Under the pieces are notes generated by a model that did no database searches, was not told the DNA's origin, and saw nothing but the letters and a program-made list of their open reading frames with translations. Positions 34,765-43,235 of a stretch of 64,000 nucleotides of DNA are shown here, piece by piece. Each line of letters begins with the position of its first letter. The first letter of the stretch is position 1. Position numbers and translations under genes: made by a program. The stretch comes from CAWUEX02 sp963921305 (lineage in GTDB: Bacteria; Pseudomonadota; Alphaproteobacteria; Rhodospirillales; Rhodospirillaceae): contig CAWUEX030000002.1 of assembly GCA_963921305.4 (NCBI GenBank), forward strand, positions 744,001 through 808,000. Reading direction: 5' to 3'.

Positions 34765-35496
34765 TTAAGCGGCAGTTGGGCCGACCGTGAGATAAAGCAA
34801 CGCCGTGTCCGTGCACGAGAGTGTACGGCGCGGCGTGCCCGGCGGCTCAAATTGATAACAGCCTTTATCGTAAGTGCGGCCATCGGCGCACTCTAGGGCG
34901 CCCTCCAACACATAGAGTTCCTCAAAACGCATAAGCGGGTCGCCGTCCGGTCCCGACGTCCAACCGGAATGGGTGCGCAGCAGGACTGACCCCTCTCCCG
35001 TATGCGGATGCATACTCAGCACGAAACGATCGGCGTTTTCGATCCGCTCCCAGGCTTCGGCCATGGGATCGGCGTGATAGACCACTTCCCTTTCTGGCGG
35101 CGTCTCGCAAACGTAGTAGGGCGAGAATTGCTTTGGGTCTTCGACGAAGTTGAAGTCCAGCTCGCGCCCGATCCGCGACAAGAACCAAGACTCTTCTGCG
35201 ACGGCGCTCTTGAAGCCATGAACTGTTTCGGGCGGGTGAAAACAATAGGACTGGGGCGTCAGCCACACCTCACTGTCGAACGACATCTTGCCCTTGACGA
35301 TAAGGAGCTCTTCCGTGGTGTGGTGATAGTGGGCAGCACCCGGCGGGTTCATGCCGTCTTCCGGCACCAGACGATTGAGCGCTGTGCGCTCGCCCGTGTC
35401 AGGATCTCGGCTTAATAGTTTGGAATAAATGCCGGGTGGACCGGGTTGCGCCCAGTCCATGTCCTTCGTATCAAGAAACGGCACGGCCTCGCGCAT
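34765..35496 (-). CDS. Bicupin protein
   Basis: A 243-residue cytosolic protein of two cupin barrels. The first (about 45-115) has metal-ligand spacing, HYHHTTEELLIVKGKMSF followed by PPETVHGF, so it probably binds iron, manganese or zinc. The second (about 150-235) keeps the fold (RFEELYVLEGALECADG, YQFEPPGTPRRTL) but not a clear His set. Such bicupins include dioxygenases, isomerases and storage-type proteins, and the substrate is not evident. It is one of three cupin genes within 4 kb on this strand, 131 bp after the next one, and may belong to the same transcript. Confidence 0.83.
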   Translation of the reverse strand: MREAVPFLDTKDMDWAQPGPPGIYSKLLSRDPDTGERTALNRLVPEDGMNPPGAAHYHHTTEELLIVKGKMSFDSEVWLTPQSYCFHPPETVHGFKSAVAEESWFLSRIGRELDFNFVEDPKQFSPYYVCETPPEREVVYHADPMAEAWERIENADRFVLSMHPHTGEGSVLLRTHSGWTSGPDGDPLMRFEELYVLEGALECADGRTYDKGCYQFEPPGTPRRTLSCTDTALLYLTVGPTAA

Positions 35497-35627
35497 AGCT
35501 CACCTCATCGGCCAGATTTCAAACATGTGAACCCTTTCAAACAGCCCATCACGTGAGGGTCAAGCGGGACCGGTTATTTCTAAACAGCTCTGACCGCAGC
35601 GATCCCCCAGCGACCGTTTGCCAGCGC

Positions 35628-36362
35628 TCAGGCGTCGACGAAATTGATCTCCCACGGCCCGTCATGCCACTCAAGAACTACGGCACCGCCGCGTGAGTGT
35701 TCGTGGTATCCATGCACGCCGAACGCCGGGTTGTGCAGGTAAGAACCGGGGGTCATGAGCCGCGTGTCATCTGGCCCAATGTCGCCAGCCAGACAAAAGA
35801 TCTCCTCATGAACGGGATGCCAGTTTGGCCTTTTGCCTTCAAATCCCGCGGGCACCGTTAGGAGACGCGTGTCTGCACCAGTGTGCGGGTCCTCCCACAA
35901 CACGCGCCGCTCGAAGCCTTCAAGACGCATGCCACCTACCTCAGGAACAAAGGGCGCGATGTCCTGTGTATTGGGAATAAGTTCGGGCCTGACGTCAGCG
36001 GCCTGCGCACGTGCGGGATCGTCAAGAACCACGAGCAACTCCGTATCCGTCACTGACTCCACGGCGGGCATCGCCTGCCCAGTGGGGATCACGAAAAATC
36101 CACCTGCCTTCAGCACATGCTCGCTTGCGATGACATGACCACTCAGGACATAGCCTTGTACCGTCGCAGCGACTGCCGTTTGCGCCGGACTGACCCCGCC
36201 GGCTGGAAGTCGCACGACGGCGCTGCGAACCTGTCCGTCATCAAGCATGCGCAGGATTTTCCCGCCATCAGCACCGGGCCAGTAGGGGTCAGCCGCTCGC
36301 CACGGGATGTCCGCACTGTGTTGACACCTGGATAAGTTCTCGGAGAGCGCGGGCTCGGTCAC
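35628..36362 (-). CDS. Cupin-fold protein, DUF4437-like
   Basis: Two cupin barrels in about 244 residues. The N-terminal one (VQGYVLSGHVIASEHVLKAG, GFFVIPTGQAMPAV) lacks the HxH...E metal set. The C-terminal one has it: NWHPVHEEIFCLAGDIG followed by NPAFGVHGYHEHS. The open frame runs back to TTG 36392 inside the PepSY gene. I prefer GTG 36362 (or 36365), which lies just after the PepSY stop and behind an AGGGG site. This would make it the second gene of a PepSY-cupin transcript. It is related by layout to the cupin at 37629-38567, whose N-terminal barrel is also metal-free. Function unknown. Confidence 0.75.
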   Translation of the reverse strand: MTEPALSENLSRCQHSADIPWRAADPYWPGADGGKILRMLDDGQVRSAVVRLPAGGVSPAQTAVAATVQGYVLSGHVIASEHVLKAGGFFVIPTGQAMPAVESVTDTELLVVLDDPARAQAADVRPELIPNTQDIAPFVPEVGGMRLEGFERRVLWEDPHTGADTRLLTVPAGFEGKRPNWHPVHEEIFCLAGDIGPDDTRLMTPGSYLHNPAFGVHGYHEHSRGGAVVLEWHDGPWEINFVDA

Positions 36363-36369
36363 CACACCC

Positions 36370-37527
36370 CTATTCTGCCGGGACACTTTCAATCAGTGTC
36401 GCGTCCGCGTCGCGGCTTGGCTTCGCATATGTGGTCCTGCGCTTGCGCAACCAGATATACAGCCCGGTACCGAACAGCACCGCAATGGCAAGCCCGGACC
36501 CCAGCACCAGCAGCCGCCCAATCATGCCGAACATCTGGCCGTTATGAGAATAGATCGACCACAACCCGATGAGCGAGCGCGCGGCAGACTGAGTGACGGG
36601 ATCAAAGGCTGAAACAATTTCGCCGGTGTATTGATCGATATAAACGACCGACGTGTATACCGTGTAATCCAAATCAGCCGGTTCGATGCGAAAGGAATAG
36701 ACGCCACGCTCACCCGTAGGCACGCCGATCAGCGTCGGTACGGCACCGGGATACGCGGCCTCGACCACGTCTGCGCCGTCCTGCAATGAAATCCGCGGTC
36801 CGAGCGGTTCGCTCAGCGAGAATTGATCGGTCGCGGGAGCCGGCATAAACAGCTCGGCAACCACCTGAGCTTGGCGGGGAAAGATGATGGTCAGGCCGGT
36901 GATGCAGATCATCGCAAGTACAATCAGAAAGTACATGCCCGCGACGTTGTGCATATCACGCATCAGCCGCGGCGTGCCGCTGGTGGACTTGACCTGAAGC
37001 GCCCGTTTGTATTTCCCGTTCTTCGGCCACCACAGCGCCACGCCGACAAAAATGCTGAGCGTCAGAAAGATAGCCATGTATCCGGTCATCGACTTACCGA
37101 TCTTTCCGGCCGCCAGTTCCATATGAAACAGACGGGTCGCCTTCATAAACGTCAGCCACGGCCGGTCCCCGACGATCTCTCCGGTCACCGGATTCACAAA
37201 AACCTCCAGGTCGGTGAAATACGAACGCGGTTCGCCGTCCGGCGCCACGGTGAAGCGGTAGGCTTCATCAGGATATTTATTGTCGCGCTCGACCTTGTGG
37301 AGGTACATGCCAGGGTAGGCCGCCTCGACCGCTTCGGTCATCAGCGCAAAATTGGCCGTCTCATACGGCTGGCCCGTGCGATAGAGGTCTAGGTCCAGGT
37401 TGGCTTCGATTTCCCGCTGAAAGACCAGAAGCGACCCGGATACGCCGTTGAGCACAATCCACAGCCCGAGAATCAGAGCCGTCCATTTATGGAACCATAT
37501 CCAAAAAGGCCGGGTTTTGCGCACCAT
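36370..37527 (-). CDS. PepSY-associated transmembrane protein
   Basis: A 385-residue inner-membrane protein of the PepSY_TM family. An N-terminal helix (about 8-34, FHKWTALILGLWIVLNGVSG) is followed by a periplasmic PepSY domain with YPGMYLHKVERDNKYPDEAYR and VFVNPVTGEIVGDRPWLTFM. The central helices are TGYMAIFLTLSIFVGVALWW and YFLIVLAMICITGLTIIF. A second PepSY stretch (VYIDQYTGEIVSAFDPVT) and a C-terminal helix with a basic tail complete it. Family members are often linked to siderophore uptake and ferric reduction at the membrane; His residues in helices may bind haem. It sits between two cupin genes of the same strand, consistent with iron handling for metal-dependent enzymes. Confidence 0.9.
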   Translation of the reverse strand: MVRKTRPFWIWFHKWTALILGLWIVLNGVSGSLLVFQREIEANLDLDLYRTGQPYETANFALMTEAVEAAYPGMYLHKVERDNKYPDEAYRFTVAPDGEPRSYFTDLEVFVNPVTGEIVGDRPWLTFMKATRLFHMELAAGKIGKSMTGYMAIFLTLSIFVGVALWWPKNGKYKRALQVKSTSGTPRLMRDMHNVAGMYFLIVLAMICITGLTIIFPRQAQVVAELFMPAPATDQFSLSEPLGPRISLQDGADVVEAAYPGAVPTLIGVPTGERGVYSFRIEPADLDYTVYTSVVYIDQYTGEIVSAFDPVTQSAARSLIGLWSIYSHNGQMFGMIGRLLVLGSGLAIAVLFGTGLYIWLRKRRTTYAKPSRDADATLIESVPAE

Positions 37528-37579
37528 GGCGAAAGTCTCCGCTTTGAGAGCTTAAGCCTAACGCACCACGGGAACACAA

Positions 37580-37607
37580 AAAAGCCCGGCAGAACCGCCG
37601 GGCTTTT
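37580..37607 (-). terminator. Strong Rho-independent terminator after the 312-residue cupin gene
   Basis: AAAAGCCCGGC (37580-37590) pairs with GCCGGGCTTTT (37597-37607) across a six-base loop, an 11-bp perfect stem. Read on the minus strand it ends in a run of six T residues, 22 bases after the cupin stop. It should separate the cupin from the PepSY transcript, and its symmetry would also stop plus-strand reading. Confidence 0.9.
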
Positions 37608-37628
37608 CCAGTGAACGTTGCGCAGGTC

Positions 37629-38567
37629 CTACGGCCAGTGGCTGCCGTCGGGATTGATGATCTGCGCCGTGTCCGCTTCCATCGGATCGACGTGATCATG
37701 CGGATACTCGAAGTCGTGGGGCAGGTGGTTGTGCTCCTGGGTCAAAATCCACTTGTACATCGCCGGCTTTTGACGGGCGAGCCGGGCTGCGGCGCGCTCG
37801 GCATTCTCTTGCGGCGAGGAATACGGATCATGGTGGAAGTGGTTGTGCAAATCCCCGTCCGTACGCCCAATCGCCAGGATGCCGTGCTCTGAGGCGAAGC
37901 AGCCGTGGTTGATGTAGGCGGGGCGCCAGAAGTAGCCGCCGGTCGGCAGATCGCCGAACTGCATCATGAAGGACGTGCCCCAGATGTGATAGGCCTCCTC
38001 GGCGCAGTCGTGATAACTGATGTTGTCCTGCCAGAAGCCCGGCACCATGCAGTACAGGAAGGTCATACCATGGGTCTTCTCATCGTAGTGCAGCATTTTG
38101 AGAAGACAGCCGGGGGCCGTGGCGGGGAACAGCGCGTTGCCGGTCCAGTCCAGACCTTCATAGGAATTCACGCTGGCGAAGTTCTTATCGACGCAATCGT
38201 CGTGGTTTGAGTCGGACTCTTCAAAGCTTGGTGGGCCGTAGTTGTAGAACACCAGTGCCAAACAGCCGTCTTCGGACGACATCGCCGGCATCGCCTTCCC
38301 GGCGGGAATGAAGAAGTAGTGACCCTTCTGACAGAGCTGATCGCCAACCTTGAGCGACCCTTCCTGCACGAAAAGTTCCATTTCGTTGTAGCAGAACCCG
38401 GGCGGCTGCGAGAAACCAGCGTCATACTGCACCGTCATGGTGACGGCGCCGCTGTCGGTATCCATGCTGAGGGTCTTGTATTGGATGCCGTTCGGCATGC
38501 CCTTCATCGTCATCTTCTTGAAGCCGACGTCGCGATCAACGAACGGTTCGATATGTGGGCGGGCCAT
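37629..38567 (-). CDS. Cupin-fold protein with one metal-binding barrel
   Basis: A 312-residue cytosolic protein. The first barrel (about 45-110) has the fold but CYNEMELFVQEGSLKVGD where a metal cupin has HxH, so it probably binds no metal. The second (about 165-245) keeps a ligand set: NISYHDCAEEAYHIWG and, later, RPAYINHGCF. The C-terminal 60 residues are rich in His and acidic residues (HNHLPHDFEYPHDHVDP). The layout is like the 35628 cupin. No substrate can be named. It is a separate transcript with a strong terminator. A small helical-protein gene lies upstream on the same strand with an 89-bp gap. Confidence 0.82.
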   Translation of the reverse strand: MARPHIEPFVDRDVGFKKMTMKGMPNGIQYKTLSMDTDSGAVTMTVQYDAGFSQPPGFCYNEMELFVQEGSLKVGDQLCQKGHYFFIPAGKAMPAMSSEDGCLALVFYNYGPPSFEESDSNHDDCVDKNFASVNSYEGLDWTGNALFPATAPGCLLKMLHYDEKTHGMTFLYCMVPGFWQDNISYHDCAEEAYHIWGTSFMMQFGDLPTGGYFWRPAYINHGCFASEHGILAIGRTDGDLHNHFHHDPYSSPQENAERAAARLARQKPAMYKWILTQEHNHLPHDFEYPHDHVDPMEADTAQIINPDGSHWP

Positions 38568-38656
38568 GGTTGCGTCTCCTTGTCGGGGGCGCCGCTCTAA
38601 CGCGTTAGCGCGCGGCGCCGAGTCTCATAAAAAAAGCAATCAGTACTACGGCGGAC

Positions 38657-38935
38657 CTAGAAGACCACCTGCAGCGGTCGTCCGTCGCGGGGACGGATCT
38701 CGTCCTTCGGAATCTTGCGGCGGTTTTCCGCGTGCCAGTGGAAACCACGGGTCTGAATCCGTGACAGGAAGTCATTGACCCACTTTTCGCGATCAGCGGT
38801 CAGGTCTTCCATAGCTTTGACGATGGTTTCGTAGCGTTCGATTTGCTCTTTGAGCTCTTCCTCGAACCAGGCCTTTTCATCGGCCGTCATCTCCGCGCGG
38901 AGATTGCCTTTTGTGGCGAGGCATCCAAGTGTCAC
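38657..38935 (-). CDS. Small helical protein of unknown function
   Basis: A 92-residue charged protein without membrane segments or cysteines apart from one near the start. Residues about 16-62 form a likely long amphipathic helix or coiled coil (TADEKAWFEEELKEQIERYE, AMEDLTADREKWVNDFLSRI). It ends in a basic stretch and PLQVVF. The start is GTG 38935, eight bases after a strong GGGAGGG site, which makes expression likely. It may be co-transcribed with the cupin gene downstream and could be a partner for it, but I do not recognise it. Confidence 0.65.
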   Translation of the reverse strand: MTLGCLATKGNLRAEMTADEKAWFEEELKEQIERYETIVKAMEDLTADREKWVNDFLSRIQTRGFHWHAENRRKIPKDEIRPRDGRPLQVVF

Positions 38936-39024
38936 AACATCCCTCCCTCTCTAACGGATGGTCATCATAGCAAGAAAACCGCGTTAGAAAACCGCTCTTG
39001 CTGTAACAAATTTATCTACAAACC

Positions 39025-39738
39025 CTACAATCCCAGGAATACGATTGCGCCACCTGAAAGCGTGACGGCGCCACCGGCCAACGCGTGGCTGAACCGGGCC
39101 AGCGGCGCGAACGACACCCGCTCCAGCCCGAACACCGCGAGGGCGACGACCGTGGTCATCGTCACCAGAGTGGCGACTCCGAAAATAGCGGCGACGCCAA
39201 TGACCGCGATCCAACTTTCTTGCGCGGCCGGATACATCAGCAGCGGGATCAGAGGCTCGCAAGGCCCCAATACGAAAATCAGAAACAGCGCCCACGGTGT
39301 CAGGGTGGCGCCCTGCCGCGCCTCGTGAACGTGGGCATGCCCGGCGTGATGGGTGTGCCCATGACTGTGCACCGTGCCGTCGGCGTGGTGGTGGACGTGA
39401 CTGTGCGGGCGGTCTTTGTAGGCCTTCTTCAAGCCCCATCCCAAGTAGGTCAGGCCGAACGCAATTAATGCCCACGCGGCCCAATCGCCCCGGACCGCTT
39501 CAATGGCTTCAAGATTGCCGACAGCAATGCCCAGCGCGATTCCGATGATGCCAAGCAACACCGAGCCTGCCACGTGACCCAGACCACAGAGCGTGGTGAC
39601 AGTTAGCGTTTTACGGCGGCTCCATCCCCGCGCCTTGGACATCACAACAAATGGTAGGTAGTGGTCCGGCCCCAATAAGGTGTGCACAAACCCAATCGAC
39701 GCGGCGGCTGCCGCGAGCACCAAAAATTCCGGTGTCAC
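39025..39738 (-). CDS. NicO/RcnA-like metal transporter with His-rich loop
   Basis: A 237-residue inner-membrane protein with about six spans. The first span holds GFVHTLLGPDHYLPFVV, the H-x5-DH signature of the NiCoT/NicO/HupE-type transporters. A cytosolic loop at about residues 113-140 is very His-rich (HSHVHHHADGTVHSHGHTHH), as in RcnA-type nickel/cobalt exporters. GPCEPLIPLLMYPA begins the second half. It could export nickel, cobalt or another transition metal, or belong to the related TauE-like group, and direction and metal are not certain. The start is GTG 39738. It is downstream of the FetAB operon by 101 bp on the same strand. Confidence 0.85.
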   Translation of the reverse strand: MTPEFLVLAAAAASIGFVHTLLGPDHYLPFVVMSKARGWSRRKTLTVTTLCGLGHVAGSVLLGIIGIALGIAVGNLEAIEAVRGDWAAWALIAFGLTYLGWGLKKAYKDRPHSHVHHHADGTVHSHGHTHHAGHAHVHEARQGATLTPWALFLIFVLGPCEPLIPLLMYPAAQESWIAVIGVAAIFGVATLVTMTTVVALAVFGLERVSFAPLARFSHALAGGAVTLSGGAIVFLGL

Positions 39739-39839
39739 GAGGTGGTCCCCAATTCCCTCTTATTTCTTGGGTCTGAGGCGTAGCGGGATTTTTGAAACGA
39801 GGCAAGCGTGATCTAGTTCTCTACAAGTGCGACGCACTC

Positions 39840-40646
39840 TCATAATGGCTTAGCGGATTGCAACCGATCCAAACGCAGCCGATGGCGCGAATCGGTCAGG
39901 TGTGCAAGCCCGCCAAAGACAGTGATCAGCACCCCCAGCATGGTCGCGCCGACGATGAGGAACATGATGAGGATCTGATACCGGACCGCCTCTGTCGGTG
40001 GCACGCCGGCAAGAATCTGTCCTGTCATCATGCCGGGTAGAGAAACGACACCAGCCGCCGCCATGGCGTTGATCATCGGCATCATGCCGGTGCGCAACGC
40101 TGCACGGACGGCGGGGCCACAGGCCTGCCAGCGCGTTGCGCCGAGACTCAGCTGCGCCTCGACGGCAACGCGCTCACGATGCAGCGTCGTCGTCAATGTA
40201 TTCAGACCGAGCGCAATGCCGGTCATGGAGTTGCCGAGAATCATACCAAGAAGCGGGATGGCATATTGCGGGTCGTACCAGGGCTCCGGCCCGATCTGGG
40301 TGGTCAATGCCAGCACCGTGACAACAACCGATGAGAAGGTCATCGCGGACGCGCCGAGTCCGTATGACAAAATTCCGGATAGTTTGCGCTCCTGACGGGC
40401 CGCCACCTCCATCCCGGCGAAGCCAACCATCACCACCGCGATCAGTGTGGTCCAGACTGGCGAGGCGAGATCGAACACCAGCGTCAGGACAAAACCGACT
40501 AAGGTCAGCTGGACAACCATGCGCGCTGTCGCGATGAACAACGTGCGCTCAAGTTTCAGCCCCAACACCAGCGAAAGAACGCCGTTGGCAACGATAAGGA
40601 TTGCGCCAATTGCGACATCGCCGCTGGACAGGCTGATATAGGTCAC
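39840..40646 (-). CDS. fetB: FetB-like iron-export ABC permease (UPF0014)
   Basis: A 268-residue inner-membrane protein with about seven spans. The UPF0014 hallmarks are PLLGMILGNSMTGIALGLNT, VEAQLSLGATRWQACGPAVR and GMMPMINAMAAAGVVSLPGMMTGQILAG. In E. coli FetAB (YbbLM) exports iron and protects against peroxide. The gene overlaps fetA (GTGA at 40643-40646), so the pair is translated together and is the end of a five-gene operon. The role in iron export is by family; here it sits next to a set of iron-dependent oxidative enzymes. Confidence 0.92.
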   Translation of the reverse strand: MTYISLSSGDVAIGAILIVANGVLSLVLGLKLERTLFIATARMVVQLTLVGFVLTLVFDLASPVWTTLIAVVMVGFAGMEVAARQERKLSGILSYGLGASAMTFSSVVVTVLALTTQIGPEPWYDPQYAIPLLGMILGNSMTGIALGLNTLTTTLHRERVAVEAQLSLGATRWQACGPAVRAALRTGMMPMINAMAAAGVVSLPGMMTGQILAGVPPTEAVRYQILIMFLIVGATMLGVLITVFGGLAHLTDSRHRLRLDRLQSAKPL

Positions 40647-41251
40647 GGCGCTTCACCGTCAGCGTCAAGCCTGACCTGTCCGTTTTCGATTGTTGCAACT
40701 GTAGCATCGAGACGCTTCGCCTGCGCCGCTTCATGCGAGACGATTACAAGCGTTAGGCCTCTGGCCATGGCCGCGGTCAATACGTTTTCGACCCGTTCCG
40801 TCGCCGCCGGGTCCAGTGCGGCGGTCGGCTCATCCAGCAACAGGACCTCTGGATCACACAGCAGTGCCCGGACCAACGCCAGACGTTGCTTTTCACCGGT
40901 CGAAAGCCGCGCGATCTCCCACGTCAAGCAGTCCGAAGGCAGGCCAACATCGGTCAGCAAATCATGGCACAGCGGAGACTCTTGCAGGTGATCGCCGACA
41001 CGATCCGCCCACCAGCCCGACTCCGCTGGGACATAGGTCACCGCCCGACGCCACTCAGGCGCCGGGACCACACTTCGTGTGATGTTTTCCGTTTCCGCTT
41101 CGCCTGCGTTTTCATCAAGGTCCGCGATCGCGCGCAGCAAAACTGTCTTACCTGCGCCCGACGCACCGTAGATCGCCACGCATGCCCCGTCATTGACCGT
41201 CAGCGAGACGGGGTCGAGACCACGGGCTTGGAGATCATGGAGACGCAGCAC
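40643..41251 (-). CDS. fetA: FetA-like ABC ATPase
   Basis: A 202-residue ATP-binding subunit, short for the superfamily as is usual for FetA/YbbL. It has Walker A IYGASGAGKTVLLRAI, the signature ARLSTGEKQRLALVRALL, Walker B EVLLLDEPTAALDP and the switch His in LVIVSHEAAQAKR. The start is GTG 41251, five bases after the MDR oxidoreductase stop, and the stop overlaps fetB. It energises FetB in iron export. Confidence 0.93.
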   Translation of the reverse strand: MLRLHDLQARGLDPVSLTVNDGACVAIYGASGAGKTVLLRAIADLDENAGEAETENITRSVVPAPEWRRAVTYVPAESGWWADRVGDHLQESPLCHDLLTDVGLPSDCLTWEIARLSTGEKQRLALVRALLCDPEVLLLDEPTAALDPAATERVENVLTAAMARGLTLVIVSHEAAQAKRLDATVATIENGQVRLDADGEAP

Positions 41252-41256
41252 GGGCT

Positions 41257-42258
41257 CTACGCCAAATCACCGCCGACGCGGATAACGGCTCTGCCCCGTA
41301 CTTCACGGTTTTCGAGACGGCGATGGAGATCGGCAACCTCGGCGAGGGCCACCTCTTCCGAGATAGGCACGCGCCAGACACCATTTGCCACGTTGTCGAT
41401 GATCGCGCGGTCGGTCGCGCTGCCCGGCGGATCTTCGATGGGGGCCAGATTCATCCCCGCCACGCTGATGTTCTTAAAGATCAGTGTCGGGATATCGACA
41501 GGTTGGGGCATGTCTCCCGCGGTCGCGCCGATGTAGACCAGGCGTCCCATGGGTGCGAGCAGATCGATGTTGTGGGTGGCGTTAGGGCCGCCGTTGCCGT
41601 CGATAATGACATCAACACCACGCCCGTCCGTCACGGCCTTCACTTCATCGACCCAGCCGTCCCGGGTGTAGTCGAACACATGCTCCAGACCGAATGACTT
41701 GGCGTAGGCGATCTTGTCCGTACCACCAGCCAGACCGATAACCGTGCAACCGTCACTGGCGGCGATTTGCGCACCCATGATGCCTATCGGACCGGCGGCA
41801 GAGTGCCAGAGCACGGTCTCACCGGACTGTACCCGCCCGGCTCTGTACAGCGCATGCCAAGCCGTGAAGGAACAGCCGCGATAGACGCACCCGGTCTTCA
41901 AATCGATACGGTCATCGAGCATGAGCAGCATCTTGGCATCGGCAATCGAGTATTCCGCATAGGCGCCGAAGTTCGCCCGTGAAATTACGCGTTTGCCAAT
42001 CAACGAGTCATCGACACCCTCGCCAACGGAATCCACCACCCCGGTGTGCTCCAGCCCCGGCGTGAACGGAAATGAGATGGGCATGAAATCAATCTTGCCG
42101 GCCCGTGCCATGGCATCGAACGGATTCATGCCGACGTAAGCGACCTTGAGACGCGCTTTCCCGGGTCCGGGTTCGGGCACCGACACGTCGTCCTTAAGCA
42201 CCATGGCCTCAGGCTTGCCAAAGGCCTCCATTTGTATCGCTTGCATAATGGCGGTCAT
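41257..42258 (-). CDS. MDR-superfamily quinone oxidoreductase-like protein
   Basis: A 333-residue zinc-independent medium-chain dehydrogenase/reductase. The catalytic domain starts MQAIQMEAFGKPEAMVLKDD and has FPFTPGLEHTGVVDSVGEGV. The Rossmann domain has ETVLWHSAAGPIGIMGAQIA, an AAGxxG-type NADPH site, and GVDVIIDGNGGPNATHNIDL. No structural zinc cysteine lobe is present, so it belongs to the quinone/enone reductase group. It overlaps the VOC gene by 4 bp (ATGA) and is followed by fetA. The likely substrate is a small quinone or enone made or used in this operon. Confidence 0.92.
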   Translation of the reverse strand: MTAIMQAIQMEAFGKPEAMVLKDDVSVPEPGPGKARLKVAYVGMNPFDAMARAGKIDFMPISFPFTPGLEHTGVVDSVGEGVDDSLIGKRVISRANFGAYAEYSIADAKMLLMLDDRIDLKTGCVYRGCSFTAWHALYRAGRVQSGETVLWHSAAGPIGIMGAQIAASDGCTVIGLAGGTDKIAYAKSFGLEHVFDYTRDGWVDEVKAVTDGRGVDVIIDGNGGPNATHNIDLLAPMGRLVYIGATAGDMPQPVDIPTLIFKNISVAGMNLAPIEDPPGSATDRAIIDNVANGVWRVPISEEVALAEVADLHRRLENREVRGRAVIRVGGDLA

Positions 42259-43235
42259 GTCTGCACCTTTTCGACCAGTTCCATCAATGCGCCTGATCCG
42301 GGGTTACGCACCACTGCACTGAACCTTGGCCCTACACCGGGAATCATAATGTCGCAGGGATCGGAGAACCTCTCCGCGCCGACCGAATCACATTGCTCTA
42401 ATGCGGTGGAAAGGTCTGCCACGATGAAACTCTGCGCGAGATAACCGATGTTTGGCGGTATCTGACTGCCACCCTTATCCGGCGCGGCATAGTTCAACGG
42501 ATGCGACAGCGCGATCTTGCCAAACGGGTGATCGCCCGAGACGAATGTCGCCCGCGTCTCCGCACCCTCAGGCCGGCCGAGAAAGTGATTCGTCTCCGGT
42601 TTGTTCAACACGTCGTCGATAATGACGTGGAGTCCCAGAACATTTTGGTAGAACGCGAGCGCTTTGGCGTGATCCGTGATCGAGTGCGACGTCGTGGAGA
42701 CCGGCGTGAAGCCTGTCTGCGTTTTTCCGTAGGCATCGACTTGTCGGCGCAATTTGCCAATCGCCGTGGACTCATCGCCAGTTAATTCGACCAGATTGAT
42801 CGCCAAGCCGTCTGGACCATCGAACAGCACCTCGACCGGTTGCCCCGCCTTGGCGCTGACCTCATAGCCGACCGGCTCGGACCAAAAGGTATATCCCTTG
42901 GCCTGCAGGCCTGTGGTGGTGCCGCGAATGTCGTCGACATAAAAGTTGAGATTCCATAGACCACGATAGGTGCGGTCGCCGGGTTGGGGAATCTGGACAC
43001 GCGTCTCATGATGGAATGCGATGGCCAGCACCCGCCCCACGGGATCGTCGCCGTGCCAGAACAGCATCGCTTCAGCCGTGGACTCCAGCGGCAGGTTCCA
43101 GTGACTCTCGAAGCCAGGGCCTGACAACGTCACGGGATCGCTGGCCTGCAACCCAATAATGTCCCCATAAAACGCTTTGGCTGTTGCCAACGACGACACG
43201 CCCAACACCGCTGCGGCGAGTGGACTGCCGCTCAT
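42255..43235 (-). CDS. Two-domain VOC (glyoxalase/extradiol dioxygenase superfamily) protein
   Basis: A 326-residue protein of two vicinal-oxygen-chelate halves. The first begins AAAVLGVSSLATAKAFYGDI (about 1-150), the second TTSHSITDHAKALAFYQNVL (about 180-320). Candidate metal ligands include His in TSHSITDH and Glu in ALMELVEKV near the end. The layout fits extradiol-type dioxygenases or two-domain isomerases. It overlaps the MFS gene by 4 bp and the oxidoreductase by 4 bp, so it is translated as part of the operon. With a transporter, an MDR reductase and FetAB it suggests uptake and oxidative handling of a small organic acid. Confidence 0.87.
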   Translation of the reverse strand: MSGSPLAAAVLGVSSLATAKAFYGDIIGLQASDPVTLSGPGFESHWNLPLESTAEAMLFWHGDDPVGRVLAIAFHHETRVQIPQPGDRTYRGLWNLNFYVDDIRGTTTGLQAKGYTFWSEPVGYEVSAKAGQPVEVLFDGPDGLAINLVELTGDESTAIGKLRRQVDAYGKTQTGFTPVSTTSHSITDHAKALAFYQNVLGLHVIIDDVLNKPETNHFLGRPEGAETRATFVSGDHPFGKIALSHPLNYAAPDKGGSQIPPNIGYLAQSFIVADLSTALEQCDSVGAERFSDPCDIMIPGVGPRFSAVVRNPGSGALMELVEKVQT

